A DNA stretch of 64,000 nucleotides, from contig NZ_JAZHRX010000001.1 in NCBI RefSeq assembly GCF_036924645.1, forward strand, positions 6,971,501-7,035,500, read 5' to 3'. Positions 44,023 through 52,982 of this stretch are shown in pieces. Positions within the stretch are counted from its first letter, which is position 1; each line of letters starts with the position of its first letter. A model generated the notes under the pieces. That model did not search any database, was not told where the DNA came from, and worked only from the letters and a program-made list of their open reading frames with translations. The position numbers and the translations under genes were made by a program. The DNA is from Bradyrhizobium sp. AZCC 2176. GTDB lineage: Bacteria > Pseudomonadota > Alphaproteobacteria > Rhizobiales > Xanthobacteraceae.

Positions 44023-45180
44023 CTAGCCCTGCGCGACTGCACCTGCCAGAGCCGGGCCGGATGGCGCACCTGCCACGACCTGCCGTCTCAATCGCCGCGC
44101 CTTGCTGCGACGCAGCCACGCTTCGGTGGCCCGCTCAGTGGTCGCCTTGATCGACGACAGAAAACCGAACAGCGCCAGCAGCGCACCGAACACCCACATC
44201 GTCAGATTGAAGGCGCCGGCAGCCAACAGCAGCGCGCCGCGGCCGAGCACCTTCAGAATCGCGCGGGTCTGACCACCCTTGGATTCGGCAAGCCGTGCGG
44301 CGCGAGCAATATCCTTCGGCCCTTGCGCGATCCGCAGCGTATCAAGCGCCCCGCGCGTGCCGGCCTTTTCGCCGACGCGTCCGACGTCCTTCGCCAGCCG
44401 CACCAGCGCGCCGGCCTTCTCGGCGCGGAACGCCGCCTTGATCGCGCTGATGGTCTCGCCGGGCCGCAACACCGAGCCCTTCGCGACCGCCTGCTGCAGG
44501 ACGGGCGCATCGACGACTTCGCGTACCGAGCGGCCGGCCCATTGCGTCAGCCCCTCGCCCAGCCGCCCGACCTTGCGGGCATCCTTGACCATGGAAAGAC
44601 CGGCGCGCAGCGGCCCGACGCCGCCGACGGATACGTAGGTCGCGGCGGTCACCGCGAGGCCCACCGTCGCAAGTCCCAGCACCAGGCGGTCCACCTCCTC
44701 GCCCGTCGCCAAATGCTTGCCTTCGCGCACGACGTCCCTGATGTCGCCGAACACGAACAGATCGCCGGCGACCGTGCCTGACAGGCTCGCGACGTCGTCG
44801 GCATTGCCGGTCACCAGCCCCGTGGCGAAGCGCTTGGCAAAATGCGACGCCGAGCCTGCGTCAGTAACGGCATCGCTGACGCGCTTCGACAGTTCGTCGC
44901 TGACGGCAATGCCCTTGTCACGGGCGAGTTCGACGAAGCTGTTGGCGAGATCGGAATCACCCTCCGCGAGCGCCGCCTCGATATGGCCGGCGACCAGCGC
45001 CTGATTGCTCCGCAGGGCGGAATGGATGTGGATGTCGGACAGCGCCGCGGGGTCGTCCTGCGCCGCCAGAATGGCTGTGGCCTCGCGGGCGTGCGGCCAC
45101 AGCGCCGCGCATACCGCCACGCTGAGCGCCATGCAACCTAACGCCCCCGCCAGAGTTGATCCGAGCCTCAACCGCCTCAT
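44023..45180 (-). CDS. membrane protein with N-terminal anchor, unknown function
   Basis: A 385-residue protein. The N-terminal hydrophobic helix (TLAGALGCMALSVAVCAALW) is followed by a helical, mainly Ala/Leu/Val-rich domain; two more hydrophobic segments are LVLGLATVGLAVTAATYVSVGG and ILKVLGRGALLLAAGAFNLTMWVFGALLALFGFL. The tail is basic. Uncharacterised relatives occur in Bradyrhizobium. The 44-bp spacing to the hydrolase gene suggests the two are co-transcribed. Confidence 0.72.
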   Translation of the reverse strand: MRRLRLGSTLAGALGCMALSVAVCAALWPHAREATAILAAQDDPAALSDIHIHSALRSNQALVAGHIEAALAEGDSDLANSFVELARDKGIAVSDELSKRVSDAVTDAGSASHFAKRFATGLVTGNADDVASLSGTVAGDLFVFGDIRDVVREGKHLATGEEVDRLVLGLATVGLAVTAATYVSVGGVGPLRAGLSMVKDARKVGRLGEGLTQWAGRSVREVVDAPVLQQAVAKGSVLRPGETISAIKAAFRAEKAGALVRLAKDVGRVGEKAGTRGALDTLRIAQGPKDIARAARLAESKGGQTRAILKVLGRGALLLAAGAFNLTMWVFGALLALFGFLSSIKATTERATEAWLRRSKARRLRRQVVAGAPSGPALAGAVAQG

Positions 45181-45429
45181 CCCAAAAAGCCCAATGTTTT
45201 AGTCTTTCTCAAGATGGTATGCCGTTTTTAAGACACAACTGCCCCGACGAAAGAAGGGCTTTTCTCCCACGACAAGATTGTGTCGAATTTGCATGAGCGA
45301 ATGTGCGGCGGGGAGCTCCCGAATCGGCTCTAGGAATCATCGGCACCCCCCACTATGGTGCGCGGCATTTCGAAATTGCCGCGTCGCATTGATTGCGTAC
45401 GCCCATCGTTGCTATCCAAGGTGAAACTG

Positions 45430-45675
45430 ATGTCCGACCATGTCGTCCCGCATTTCCATAACGACGCCGGAGTCTCGGTAATCGAGATCGGCTCGCAGGA
45501 ATTCATGTGCGTGGGCGCCAATCCGCCGTTCGACCATCCGCACGTCTTTCTCGACCTTGGCAACGACAACGAGATCATCTGCCCTTATTGTTCGACGCTG
45601 TTCCGATTTGCCGCCGACCTCGCCGCCGGTGAGGCCCGCCCGCCGGAATGCGTCCTGAAGGACAAGGTCGCCTGA
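45430..45675 (+). CDS. NDUFS6-like zinc-finger protein
   Basis: An 81-residue protein with the CHCC zinc-finger pattern: EFMCVGANPPFDHPHVFLDLG then EIICPYCSTLFRF. This matches the bacterial counterparts of complex I subunit NDUFS6 (zf-CHCC family). No complex I genes are nearby. ATG 45430 is chosen because family members start here and AAGGTGAAAC precedes it. Followed after 7 bp by the FAD monooxygenase gene, so they are probably co-transcribed. Confidence 0.88.
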   Translation: MSDHVVPHFHNDAGVSVIEIGSQEFMCVGANPPFDHPHVFLDLGNDNEIICPYCSTLFRFAADLAAGEARPPECVLKDKVA

Positions 45676-45682
45676 CCTTTCG

Positions 45683-46885
45683 GTGGCTGCCGCGCGCACC
45701 ATCATCGTTGCTGGTGCCGGGATCGGGGGACTGACGGCAGCGCTATCGCTCGCAGCGAAGGGCTTTCGCGTCATCATCCTGGAGAAGGCCGAGCGGCTGG
45801 AGGAAGCCGGCGCCGGCCTGCAGCTTTCGCCCAATGCCAGCCGAATCCTGGTCGACCTCGGCCTGCGGCCACGGCTCGCGACCCGCGCCGTGACTCCCGA
45901 AGCCGTTAACATCATGAGCGCGCGGGCGGGCGGCCAGATCACCCGCCTGCCGCTCGGCGAAGCCGCCGGCCTTCGCGCCGGCGCGCCCTATTGGGTGATG
46001 CACCGCGCCGATCTGCAAGGCGCTTTGCAGGCAGTGGTCAACGACCATCCGGACATCGATCTCAGGCTCGGCTGCCAGTTCGAGGACGTGACCTCGCACG
46101 CCAAGGGGCTGACCGTGGTCCAGCGCCGCGGCAACACACGGCAGCAGGAGCTTGCGGTGGCGCTGGTCGGCGCGGACGGCATCTGGTCGGCGGTGCGGAA
46201 CCATTTGTTCCCGGGGGTGCAGCCGCAATTTTCCGGCTTGATCGCCTGGCGTGGAACCCTCGATGCGACGGCGCTGCCGCGCGAATACACCTCGCCGCGT
46301 GTGCAGCTCTGGATGGGGCCGGACGCGCATCTGGTTGCCTACCCGATTTCGGCGGCGCGGCAGATCAACGTGGTCGCGATCGTGCCGGGAACCTGGAACA
46401 GGCCGGGCTGGAGCGCGCCCGGCGATGCCAACGAACTCAAGAACGCGTTCGCCTCGCAACGCTGGCCTCCCACTGCGCGGATGCTGATCGGGGCCGTCGA
46501 CGGCTGGCGGCGATGGGCGCTGTTCACGCTGCCCGACATCGGCGAATGGACGGACGGCGCGATCGCGCTGCTCGGCGACGCTGCACATGCGATGCTGCCC
46601 TTTGCTGCGCAAGGCGCAGGAATGGCGATCGAGGACGCCGCCGTGCTCGCCAAATGTTTGGGCGAAAGCCCGCGCGACAATATCGCGGGCATCCCGGCGG
46701 CGCTGAAGCATTATGGCCGGCTGCGGCGCGGCCGCGTGCTGCGGGTGGCACGCGCGGCGCGGCAACAGGGACTTATCTATCATCTCACCGGACCGCTGGC
46801 GCTGGCGCGCGACCTCGCCATCAAGGCGATGGGCCCCGAGCGCATGCTGGCGCGGCAGGATTGGATTTACAATTGGCGGGTGTGA
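45683..46885 (+). CDS. FAD-dependent aromatic monooxygenase (salicylate hydroxylase type)
   Basis: A 400-residue class A flavoprotein monooxygenase. Rossmann fingerprint IIVAGAGIGGLTAALSLAAKG at the N-terminus, then LVGADGIWSAVRNHLF and the second FAD motif IALLGDAAHAMLPFAAQGAGMAIEDA near residue 300. No C-terminal thioredoxin-like domain. Substrate unknown: salicylate- or ubiquinone-ring-like compounds are likely for this subgroup. GTG start at 45683, 7 bp after the zinc-finger gene. Confidence 0.92.
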   Translation: MAAARTIIVAGAGIGGLTAALSLAAKGFRVIILEKAERLEEAGAGLQLSPNASRILVDLGLRPRLATRAVTPEAVNIMSARAGGQITRLPLGEAAGLRAGAPYWVMHRADLQGALQAVVNDHPDIDLRLGCQFEDVTSHAKGLTVVQRRGNTRQQELAVALVGADGIWSAVRNHLFPGVQPQFSGLIAWRGTLDATALPREYTSPRVQLWMGPDAHLVAYPISAARQINVVAIVPGTWNRPGWSAPGDANELKNAFASQRWPPTARMLIGAVDGWRRWALFTLPDIGEWTDGAIALLGDAAHAMLPFAAQGAGMAIEDAAVLAKCLGESPRDNIAGIPAALKHYGRLRRGRVLRVARAARQQGLIYHLTGPLALARDLAIKAMGPERMLARQDWIYNWRV

Positions 46886-46901
46886 GCAGGAAATCCTGTA
46901 A

Positions 46902-47321
46902 TCAGTTCGCGCTACGGCTCGCCTTCGAGCGGCCACCCTTCGCGGATGCGGCCGGGGCTGCTGCTTCCGGCTTCGACTCCTGGCACCTGTTCTTCTGCCA
47001 GGCTTCATCGGCGAGCTTCGACTGGCCGCGCAGCGCAATGTACTCATTGCGATAGGCCATCTCCGCCACCAGGGGACCGGCGACGCCGGTTTCGGCCTTC
47101 GTCATCAGGCCCTGCAATTCCGCGGTACGGGCGGCAAGGCTCTTGCGCTCCGGCTCGAGCTGCTTGCAATCGTAGAGGTCGTATTTGGCGGGGTCGGCGA
47201 AGGCCGGGGAAATGGCATCGCTCACCCCGGCGCAGCCGGACAGGCCGGCCCCGAGCGCAACCAGCGCCAGCGCGGCAAGGCTGCGTTGAAATGACCGGCA
47301 GTGGGGCGGCGATATCGGCAT
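46902..47321 (-). CDS. lipoprotein-like secreted protein
   Basis: A 139-residue protein with a signal peptide ending in a lipobox (LGAGLSGCAGVSD, Cys at about residue 30), so a membrane-anchored lipoprotein is likely. The mature part has CKQLEPERKSLAARTAELQGLMTKAETG and a later CQES, giving two further Cys, and ends in a basic tail. Family recognised only as uncharacterised rhizobial. ATG 47321 is chosen because the signal peptide starts there. Confidence 0.75.
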   Translation of the reverse strand: MPISPPHCRSFQRSLAALALVALGAGLSGCAGVSDAISPAFADPAKYDLYDCKQLEPERKSLAARTAELQGLMTKAETGVAGPLVAEMAYRNEYIALRGQSKLADEAWQKNRCQESKPEAAAPAASAKGGRSKASRSAN

Positions 47322-47495
47322 CGGACCTTCGTTAGGCGGACAATGTTGAGATTGCCTAAAACAGGCCCAAGTGTCCGCATTGAGGCTTTGCTTTGGCAGA
47401 CGCGCTCGCTTAAAGCAAAGGATGCGTTCGACCTGGGAACAAGCCAATTCCACTTCTCCGGTAAACGCGCTAAGTATCTGATCTCGTGAGACTAA

Positions 47496-47582
47496 GCGGA
47501 CGTGGCGGAACTGGTAGACGCAAGGGACTTAAAATCCCTCGATGGCAACGTCGTGTGGGTTCGAGTCCCACCGCCCGCACCA
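47496..47582 (+). tRNA. tRNA-Leu (anticodon TAA)
   Basis: 87 bases including the encoded 3' CCA. The D-arm context, an AGGGA/TCCCT anticodon stem with loop CTTAAAA (anticodon at 47530-47532), a long type II variable arm and T-arm GTGGG-TTCGAGT-CCCAC are all present. It reads UUA codons. The acceptor stem is complete except for an A-C opposition at the fifth pair. Confidence 0.95.
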
Positions 47583-47611
47583 GCCTTCGCTCGCGAAGCG
47601 AGGGAAGGCTG
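47581..47611 (+). terminator. hairpin directly after tRNA-Leu
   Basis: Arms CAGCCTTC (47581-47588) and GAAGGCTG (47604-47611), with inner pairing of CTCGC and GCGAG. It begins inside the encoded CCA end, so it probably ends the tRNA transcript. No T-run. Confidence 0.5.
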
Positions 47612-47684
47612 CCGCGTCGAAACCGATAGGCGAAGGCGGGCTTTGCGTCCGCGAGCTACGGCTTGGCAAGCCACCGCCCTGACG

Positions 47685-47703
47685 GGCTACGCGTGGCGTA
47701 GCC
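47685..47703. repeat. GGCTACGC/GCGTAGCC hairpin
   Basis: Perfect 8-bp stem with a GTG loop in the spacer between the tRNA and the TMEM175 gene. Neighbouring sequence repeats the GCGTAGC unit. No gene is visible in 47583-47783. Confidence 0.6.
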
Positions 47704-47783
47704 ATGCGTAGCGGTCGGGACCAAGCGTGTCCGGTGTAGCTTGAGCGCAGCGAAAGCGTAGACGGACTGGTGAGGCAGTGGGG

Positions 47784-48377
47784 ATGGGGGCAACATTGCC
47801 GCAAATCGGTCTTTTCGAAATGCGCCGGCTGGAGATGCTGAGCAACACCATATTCGGCGTTGCCATGACGCTGCTCGCCTATGATTTGCCAAAGGCTTCC
47901 AGCTTCACGCACGCGCCCGACTGGATCGACCTGGTTCGCGTCTATGCGCAACCGGTCATCGCACTGATGATCAGCTTCATCGTCGCCGGCATGTTCTGGT
48001 TCAGCCATCACCGCCGGCTTGCGGTTGCTCCGGAGGGCAGCCGGGGCGTGGTGTTCCTCAATCTGTTTTTTCTGCTTTCGATCATCATCCTGCCGGTGAC
48101 GAACGGACTCTACGGCGCCTACCGGCTCGATGGCGTGCTGGCTGTCCTCTATGGGTTTCACCTGACCATCATCGCCGCGCTGAACGCGGCGCTATGGGTT
48201 CTTGCGCTGAGGGGCCGCAACGACGCGTATTTGCTGGTGACGGCGCTATTTCCGGTGCTCGTGTTCGTCCTCGGGACGGCCATGGCGTTGGTAGCCCCGC
48301 GAATTGCGCAGTTCATCTGGTGCCTGGCTTTTCTGGCGCCGCTGGCGGGCTGGATCGCCGGGCGTCGTGCCGGCTAG
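47784..48377 (+). CDS. TMEM175-family (DUF1211) potassium channel-like membrane protein
   Basis: A 197-residue protein with six hydrophobic segments, one TMEM175 repeat as in bacterial members, which assemble as tetramers. The signature around RLEMLSNTIFGVAMTLLAYDLP corresponds to the conserved R-x-x-x-F-S-D region of TM1, here changed to L-S-N. Then VIALMISFIVAGMFWFSHHRR and LFFLLSIIILPVTNGL follow. With the signature altered, K+ selectivity is uncertain. ATG 47784 or GTG 47778 may start it. Confidence 0.8.
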   Translation: MGATLPQIGLFEMRRLEMLSNTIFGVAMTLLAYDLPKASSFTHAPDWIDLVRVYAQPVIALMISFIVAGMFWFSHHRRLAVAPEGSRGVVFLNLFFLLSIIILPVTNGLYGAYRLDGVLAVLYGFHLTIIAALNAALWVLALRGRNDAYLLVTALFPVLVFVLGTAMALVAPRIAQFIWCLAFLAPLAGWIAGRRAG

Positions 48378-48387
48378 GCGGCATGTC

Positions 48388-49140
48388 TCATCGCGTCAGG
48401 GGCCGACGCGCAACCTTCGTCTTGGTCACCGTGAGCAGCCGGTTCGCCTCGTCGGCAATCATCCGCTCCATCTTTTCCTGAAATTCCTTGCGCGGCAGGC
48501 CCGGCCCGATCGGCGGGAGGAACGACAGCGTGATGGTGCCCGAGTGCATCAACAGGGTCTTCTTGCCCCAGAACAGGCCGGAATTGCACGCCGCGGGAAC
48601 GACAGGGACGTCGAGGTTGGTGTAGAGCGCGGAGATCCCAGCCGACTGGAACTTCACAGGCTCGTCGATCGCCTGCCGCGTGCCTTGCGGAAACAAGAGC
48701 ACCTTGCGCCCGTCGCCAGCCGCGCGCCTCGCCTCATCGACCATCTGGCGCAGTGCCTGGCGGCCCGCCGCGCGATCAACCAGGATCATCGGATAGCGCT
48801 CGAGAAACCAGCCGACGAGCGGCAGCTTCCTCAACTCCTTCTTGGCGACGATGCTGGCATCGGGAAAGATCACGCAGAGCGCGGCTGTTTCCCACAGCGA
48901 TTGATGATTGCAGGCGATGATACAGGGTCCGTCGGGAACGTGCGCGCGCCCCTCGACGCGATAATCGAGCCCCACCACGTACTTCATCAGGAACATGATG
49001 CCGTTGGCCCAGACCTGGGAGACCGCGCGCACCGTCGCGCTGCTCGCATTGAACAGCGCCATGAACGGCACCGACAGCGACACGATGACCGTCAGGATCA
49101 CCACGGCGGCATCGAATAAGATAGACCTCAGATAATGCAA
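48388..49140 (-). CDS. 1-acyl-sn-glycerol-3-phosphate acyltransferase (PlsC type)
   Basis: A 250-residue inner-membrane acyltransferase that makes phosphatidic acid. One or two N-terminal TM helices (FDAAVVILTVIVSLSVPFMAL) precede motif I CIIACNHQSLWETAAL, which shows H-x4-E in place of H-x4-D, as in many alphaproteobacterial members. Motif II is near ASIVAKKELRKLPLVGWF and motif III is LLFPQGTRQAIDE. TTG start at 49140 with GAGGGACGG upstream gives family length; the longer frame is not conserved. Divergent from the hydrolase gene at 49267. Confidence 0.9.
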   Translation of the reverse strand: MHYLRSILFDAAVVILTVIVSLSVPFMALFNASSATVRAVSQVWANGIMFLMKYVVGLDYRVEGRAHVPDGPCIIACNHQSLWETAALCVIFPDASIVAKKELRKLPLVGWFLERYPMILVDRAAGRQALRQMVDEARRAAGDGRKVLLFPQGTRQAIDEPVKFQSAGISALYTNLDVPVVPAACNSGLFWGKKTLLMHSGTITLSFLPPIGPGLPRKEFQEKMERMIADEANRLLTVTKTKVARRPLTR

Positions 49141-49266
49141 ACGTCCGTCCCTCGGGCCTCTATGCGGCTTCCAATACAGCAATTTTCCCGGGTTGCACAA
49201 TTCCGGCACGCCCGCTGAAATATGACCCACCATGGATCGGCCCGATTGCCCATCCAGGGTCGCCCC

Positions 49267-50124
49267 ATGCCCACCTTCGAAAAGATCACCATCGCGCCGC
49301 ATCTCGTCTTCGATGCCATCACCGCCGGTCCACCCGGGGCGCCGCTGGTGTTGCTGCTGCACGGTTTTGCGGAATCAATGCATTGCTGGCGCGCGCAGGT
49401 GACTGCGCTCGGCGACATGGGCTATCGCGCCATCGCGCCAAGCCAGCGCGGCTATTCGCCGGGCGCCCGGCCGGATCCGCGCCAGTTTTCGCACTATCTG
49501 ATCGACCGCCTGATGGACGACGCGATGGCGATCGCGGCGGCCGCGGGCTATGGCGAGGCGCGCTTTCATCTCGTTGGCCACGACTGGGGCGGCAGTATCG
49601 CCTGGGGCATCGCCGACCGCCACCACGAGCGGCTGGCCTCGCTTACCATTCTCTCGCGACCGCATCCGAATGCGTTCAACCGAGCGCTGGCAACCGACGG
49701 CGAGCAGGCGCAGCGCTCAAAGCACCACAAGGCGTTTCTGGAACCGGATGCCGCCGATATCGTGCTGGCGGACGACGCCAAATGGCTGCGTGATCGTCTC
49801 GCCGCCAACGGTGTTCCCGCAGAGGCAATCGAGGCGCATCTTGCCGTGCTCGGCAACGAGGATGCGATGGAAGCGGCGCTGGGCTGGTATCGCGCCCTCG
49901 GCGCGATCCGCGGGCCGCTCGGTCCGATCCGGGTGCCGACGCTTTATATCTGGGGCGACGCCGACGACACCGTCGGCCGCACCGCCGCAGAAGGCACGGT
50001 TGATTTCATTGCCGCACCCTATCATTTCGAGGTGCTGCCCGGCGTCGGGCATTTTGCGGCGGATCAGGCGCCGGAAAAGGTCAGTGAGTTGATGCTGGAA
50101 CATCTCGCCGCGCATCCGGTGTGA
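49267..50124 (+). CDS. alpha/beta hydrolase (epoxide hydrolase-like)
   Basis: A 285-residue cytoplasmic hydrolase. Oxyanion region LVLLLHGFAESMHCWR, then the nucleophile elbow LVGHDWGGSIAW with Asp where epoxide hydrolases and haloalkane dehalogenases have it. The base pair Asp (YIWGDADDTVG) and His (LPGVGHFAADQAPEKV) are present. An Asp nucleophile makes epoxide or haloalkane substrates likelier than esters. ATG 49267 fits the usual start. Confidence 0.9.
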   Translation: MPTFEKITIAPHLVFDAITAGPPGAPLVLLLHGFAESMHCWRAQVTALGDMGYRAIAPSQRGYSPGARPDPRQFSHYLIDRLMDDAMAIAAAAGYGEARFHLVGHDWGGSIAWGIADRHHERLASLTILSRPHPNAFNRALATDGEQAQRSKHHKAFLEPDAADIVLADDAKWLRDRLAANGVPAEAIEAHLAVLGNEDAMEAALGWYRALGAIRGPLGPIRVPTLYIWGDADDTVGRTAAEGTVDFIAAPYHFEVLPGVGHFAADQAPEKVSELMLEHLAAHPV

Positions 50125-50176
50125 GGAACGCAACGTCCGCAAAAATGTTGTCGTGCACAAAAAGGAGTATGACGAC

Positions 50177-50323
50177 ATGGCCAGCGAACAACCCTCGGAC
50201 AAGCCTGCCGCAACCGGGCGCAAATCGCCCCCGGATCGGCGGCCCTCCCAGCCGCAACAACCGCAAATCCCCTCGCCGCTGGCGAACGACGGCCCGGAAC
50301 TGGTGCGGGATAGCCACTGCTGA
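50177..50323 (+). CDS. small Pro/Gln-rich protein, uncertain
   Basis: A 48-residue hydrophilic frame from ATG 50177 (MASEQPSDKPAATGRKSPPD and on to LVRDSHC), preceded by AAAGGAG at 9 bases. Composition suggests disorder. No family recognised. Another ATG at 50170 opens a different frame with poorer coding look. It could be real or chance. Confidence 0.45.
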   Translation: MASEQPSDKPAATGRKSPPDRRPSQPQQPQIPSPLANDGPELVRDSHC

Positions 50324-50331
50324 CGTTCACG

Positions 50332-50408
50332 GTCATTGCAAGCGAAGCAATCCAGCCGTCTTCACGGAAGAGAATGGATTGCTTCGCTCGGCGCTCGACA
50401 GCAATGAC
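50332..50408. repeat. TCATTGC-type palindromic repeat
   Basis: Outer arms GTCATTGC (50332-50339) and GCAATGAC (50401-50408). Inner arms GCGAAGCAATCCA and TGGATTGCTTCGC form a perfect 13-bp stem. A related element is at 57118-57180. It sits between convergent transcripts. Confidence 0.75.
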
Positions 50409-50440
50409 GAGAGGACCGCGTGGGGTCAACGCGACCGCCA

Positions 50441-52057
50441 TTACGCGATAGCGGCAAATTGCTGATGCCGGCCGGGCGCGGCGTCGAACAGTGCCCTGGT
50501 GTATTCGTGCTGGGGCGCGGCAAAAACATCTGCCGTGGCACCCTGCTCGACAATCACCCCGCGCTGCATGACCGCGATCCTGTCGCAGACCTGGGCGGCC
50601 ACCCGCAGATCGTGGGTGATGAACAGCACCGCCAGATTGAACTTGCGGCGCACTTCGTCCAGGAGCTTCAGCACCTGATCCTGCACAGACACGTCGAGCG
50701 CCGACACTGGCTCGTCGCCGATCAGCAACTCCGGCTCCATCGCCAGCGCCCGCGCGATGCATATCCTCTGACGCTGGCCGCCGGAGAACTGATGCGGGAA
50801 ACGGTCGATCGCAGCCGGCGGCAGATGCACCACGGCCATCAGATCGCGCGCGCGCTGCAACGCCTCCTTGCGGCTGAGGCCAAAATTCATCGGCCCCTCG
50901 ATGATCGCCTCGCCGACCGTGCGGCGCGGGTTGAGCGATCGGTACGGGTCCTGGAAGATGAACTGAATGCGCCGGCGCATCGGGCGGAATTTTGCTTCCC
51001 GCATCGCCGCGATATCGACCCCGTCGATCTTGATGCCGCCGGCTGACGTATCGACCAGCCGCGCGACGCAGCGCGCCACCGTCGATTTGCCGGAACCGGA
51101 CTCGCCGACAATGCCCAGCGTTTCGCCGCGCCGGATCGTCAGCGAGACGTCCTTGACCGCGGCCACCACGCGCGCCTTCGGCTGGAACAGCGAGCGCTTG
51201 CCATAGGTCTTGAAAAGATTCTCGGTCTGCAGAACCACCGGTCCGGTCACCGGCGACCGCTTCGGCGGCGTCATGCTTGGCACCGCGCCCAAGAGCATTC
51301 TTGTATAGTCCTCGCGCGGATTCCGCAGTACCTCCTCGCAGGGGCCCTGCTCCACGATCCGGCCCATCTGCATCACCACGACGCGGTCGGCGATCTCGGA
51401 AACGACGCCGAAATCATGGGTGATGAACAGCACGCCGGTTTTGGTGCGGCCCTGCATTTCCCGCACGAGCTTGAGGATCTGCGCCTGCGTGGTGACGTCA
51501 AGCGCGGTGGTCGGCTCGTCGGCAATCAGCAGCGCGGGATCGAGCACCAGCGCCGCCGCGATCATGATCCGCTGGCGCTGGCCGCCGGAGAGCTGATGCG
51601 GATAGGCGTCGATCATCTGTTCGGGATCGGGCAGATGCACCGCGCGCATGATCTCGAGCACGCGCGCACGCTGTTCCTTCTGGTCGAGGCCGGTGTGGAC
51701 CTCCAGCACTTCGCGGATCTGGTCGCCGACCCGCTCGACCGGATTGAGCGCGGTCATCGGCTCCTGGAACACCATGGCCATGCGGGTGCCGCGAATCGCG
51801 CGCAGCTCGGCGTCGGATCTGGTGAGCAGTTGATCGCCCTGCAGCCGGATCGAGCCGCTTTCGACCCGCATCGCTCCCTTCGGCAGCAGGCCCATGACAG
51901 CCTGCGCCGTCACCGATTTGCCGGACCCGGATTCCCCCACCACGCAAACGATCTCGTCGGCGCCGACGGTCAGGTTGATGCCCTGCACGGCATGCGTCCG
52001 GTCGCCTCCGTTGATGGCGACACTAAGATTCGAAATTTCGAGGACGGTATTGCTCAC
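50441..52057 (-). CDS. fused double ATP-binding subunit of a peptide ABC importer (DppD-DppF type)
   Basis: A 538-residue protein of two complete ATPase modules, as in GsiA-type subunits. Each half has Walker A GESGSGKS, a signature (LSGGQRQRI in the first, FSGGQRQRI in the second), Walker B (LLIADEPTTALD and LLIGDEPVSALD) and a switch His in FITHD. Between them is a linker with the OppD/F C-terminal segment EDYTRMLLGAVPS. Energises the two permeases encoded just upstream. The GTG at 52057 starts 1 base after the permease stop (TGA-C-GTG); the longer frame to 52249 is not supported. Confidence 0.95.
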   Translation of the reverse strand: MSNTVLEISNLSVAINGGDRTHAVQGINLTVGADEIVCVVGESGSGKSVTAQAVMGLLPKGAMRVESGSIRLQGDQLLTRSDAELRAIRGTRMAMVFQEPMTALNPVERVGDQIREVLEVHTGLDQKEQRARVLEIMRAVHLPDPEQMIDAYPHQLSGGQRQRIMIAAALVLDPALLIADEPTTALDVTTQAQILKLVREMQGRTKTGVLFITHDFGVVSEIADRVVVMQMGRIVEQGPCEEVLRNPREDYTRMLLGAVPSMTPPKRSPVTGPVVLQTENLFKTYGKRSLFQPKARVVAAVKDVSLTIRRGETLGIVGESGSGKSTVARCVARLVDTSAGGIKIDGVDIAAMREAKFRPMRRRIQFIFQDPYRSLNPRRTVGEAIIEGPMNFGLSRKEALQRARDLMAVVHLPPAAIDRFPHQFSGGQRQRICIARALAMEPELLIGDEPVSALDVSVQDQVLKLLDEVRRKFNLAVLFITHDLRVAAQVCDRIAVMQRGVIVEQGATADVFAAPQHEYTRALFDAAPGRHQQFAAIA

Positions 52058-52058
52058 G

Positions 52059-52982
52059 TCACACCCGCTTCGCCATTCTGGGATCGAGCGTATCGCGCAA
52101 GCCGTCGCCGAGAACGTTGACGGCAAGGATGGTGAGCGCAAGGCATACGCCGGGATAGATGATGTTGTGCGGATACAGGCTGAAGACCTGCCGGCCCTCG
52201 GCCATGATGTTGCCCCAGGTCGGCACCTCCGGCGGCACGCCGATGCCAAGGAAGGACAGGATGGCTTCGATGAGGATGGCGGACGCGCAGATGAACGTGC
52301 CTTGCACGATCATGGGCGCGATCGTGTTGGGCAAAACATGCCGCCACAGCAGTTTCGGGGTCGAAGTGCCGAGCGTCACCGCCGCCTCGACATAGGGCTC
52401 CTCGCGCACGCTGAGCACGATGGAGCGCACGAGCCGGACCACACCGGGAATCTGCGGAACGGTGATGGCGATGATCACTGTCCACACGCTGGAGCGGAAC
52501 AGCGACACCATGGCGATCGCCAGCAGGATGGCCGGAATCGCCATCAGGCCGTCCATGATCCGCATGATGATGGCGTCGAGAATGCGGAAGAAGCCGGCGA
52601 GCAGACCGATGAACAGGCCACAGGCGACGCTGATCAGCGCCACCGTGATGCCGACGAAGAGAGAGACGCGCGCGCCATAGACCACGCGGCTGTAGACGTC
52701 ACGTCCCAGGCTGTCTGTGCCGAACTTGGCGATCATCTTGATGCGTTCGCCGGTGTCCGTCCGCATCGTGATTTCCGCACCTGGGACCTTGTTTCGTGCG
52801 ATCGGGCTGATCGCCGTCGGATCGATGGTTCCGAGCCAGGGCGCCAATAGTCCCATCAGCAATACGATCGCAATGACGGCGGCGCCGAACATCACGCCCG
52901 GGTTACGCAGCAATTTGCGGTACGCGGCGGGCTTGCCCGGGCTCGCCGGCAGTACGGGTTCGAGGATCGTCGTGTCGGCCAT
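52059..52982 (-). CDS. peptide ABC importer permease (DppC/OppC type)
   Basis: A 307-residue inner-membrane permease. Conserved OppC features: an N-terminal cytoplasmic segment, TM1 with GAAVIAIVLLMGLLAPWLG, the periplasmic HxxGTD-like FGTDSLGRDVYSRVVYGARVSL, and the EAA loop VREEPYVEAAVTLGTSTPKLLWRHVLPN. Pairs with the DppB-like permease. Its start overlaps that gene's stop by a single base (TGATG-type). Confidence 0.95.
   Translation of the reverse strand: MADTTILEPVLPASPGKPAAYRKLLRNPGVMFGAAVIAIVLLMGLLAPWLGTIDPTAISPIARNKVPGAEITMRTDTGERIKMIAKFGTDSLGRDVYSRVVYGARVSLFVGITVALISVACGLFIGLLAGFFRILDAIIMRIMDGLMAIPAILLAIAMVSLFRSSVWTVIIAITVPQIPGVVRLVRSIVLSVREEPYVEAAVTLGTSTPKLLWRHVLPNTIAPMIVQGTFICASAILIEAILSFLGIGVPPEVPTWGNIMAEGRQVFSLYPHNIIYPGVCLALTILAVNVLGDGLRDTLDPRMAKRV

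Noticed and set aside
47529..48161. Frame ending GWCGRWDSNPHDVAIEGF
   Set aside because: This C-terminal peptide is the translation of tRNA-Leu antisense, a well-known false annotation in rhizobial genomes.
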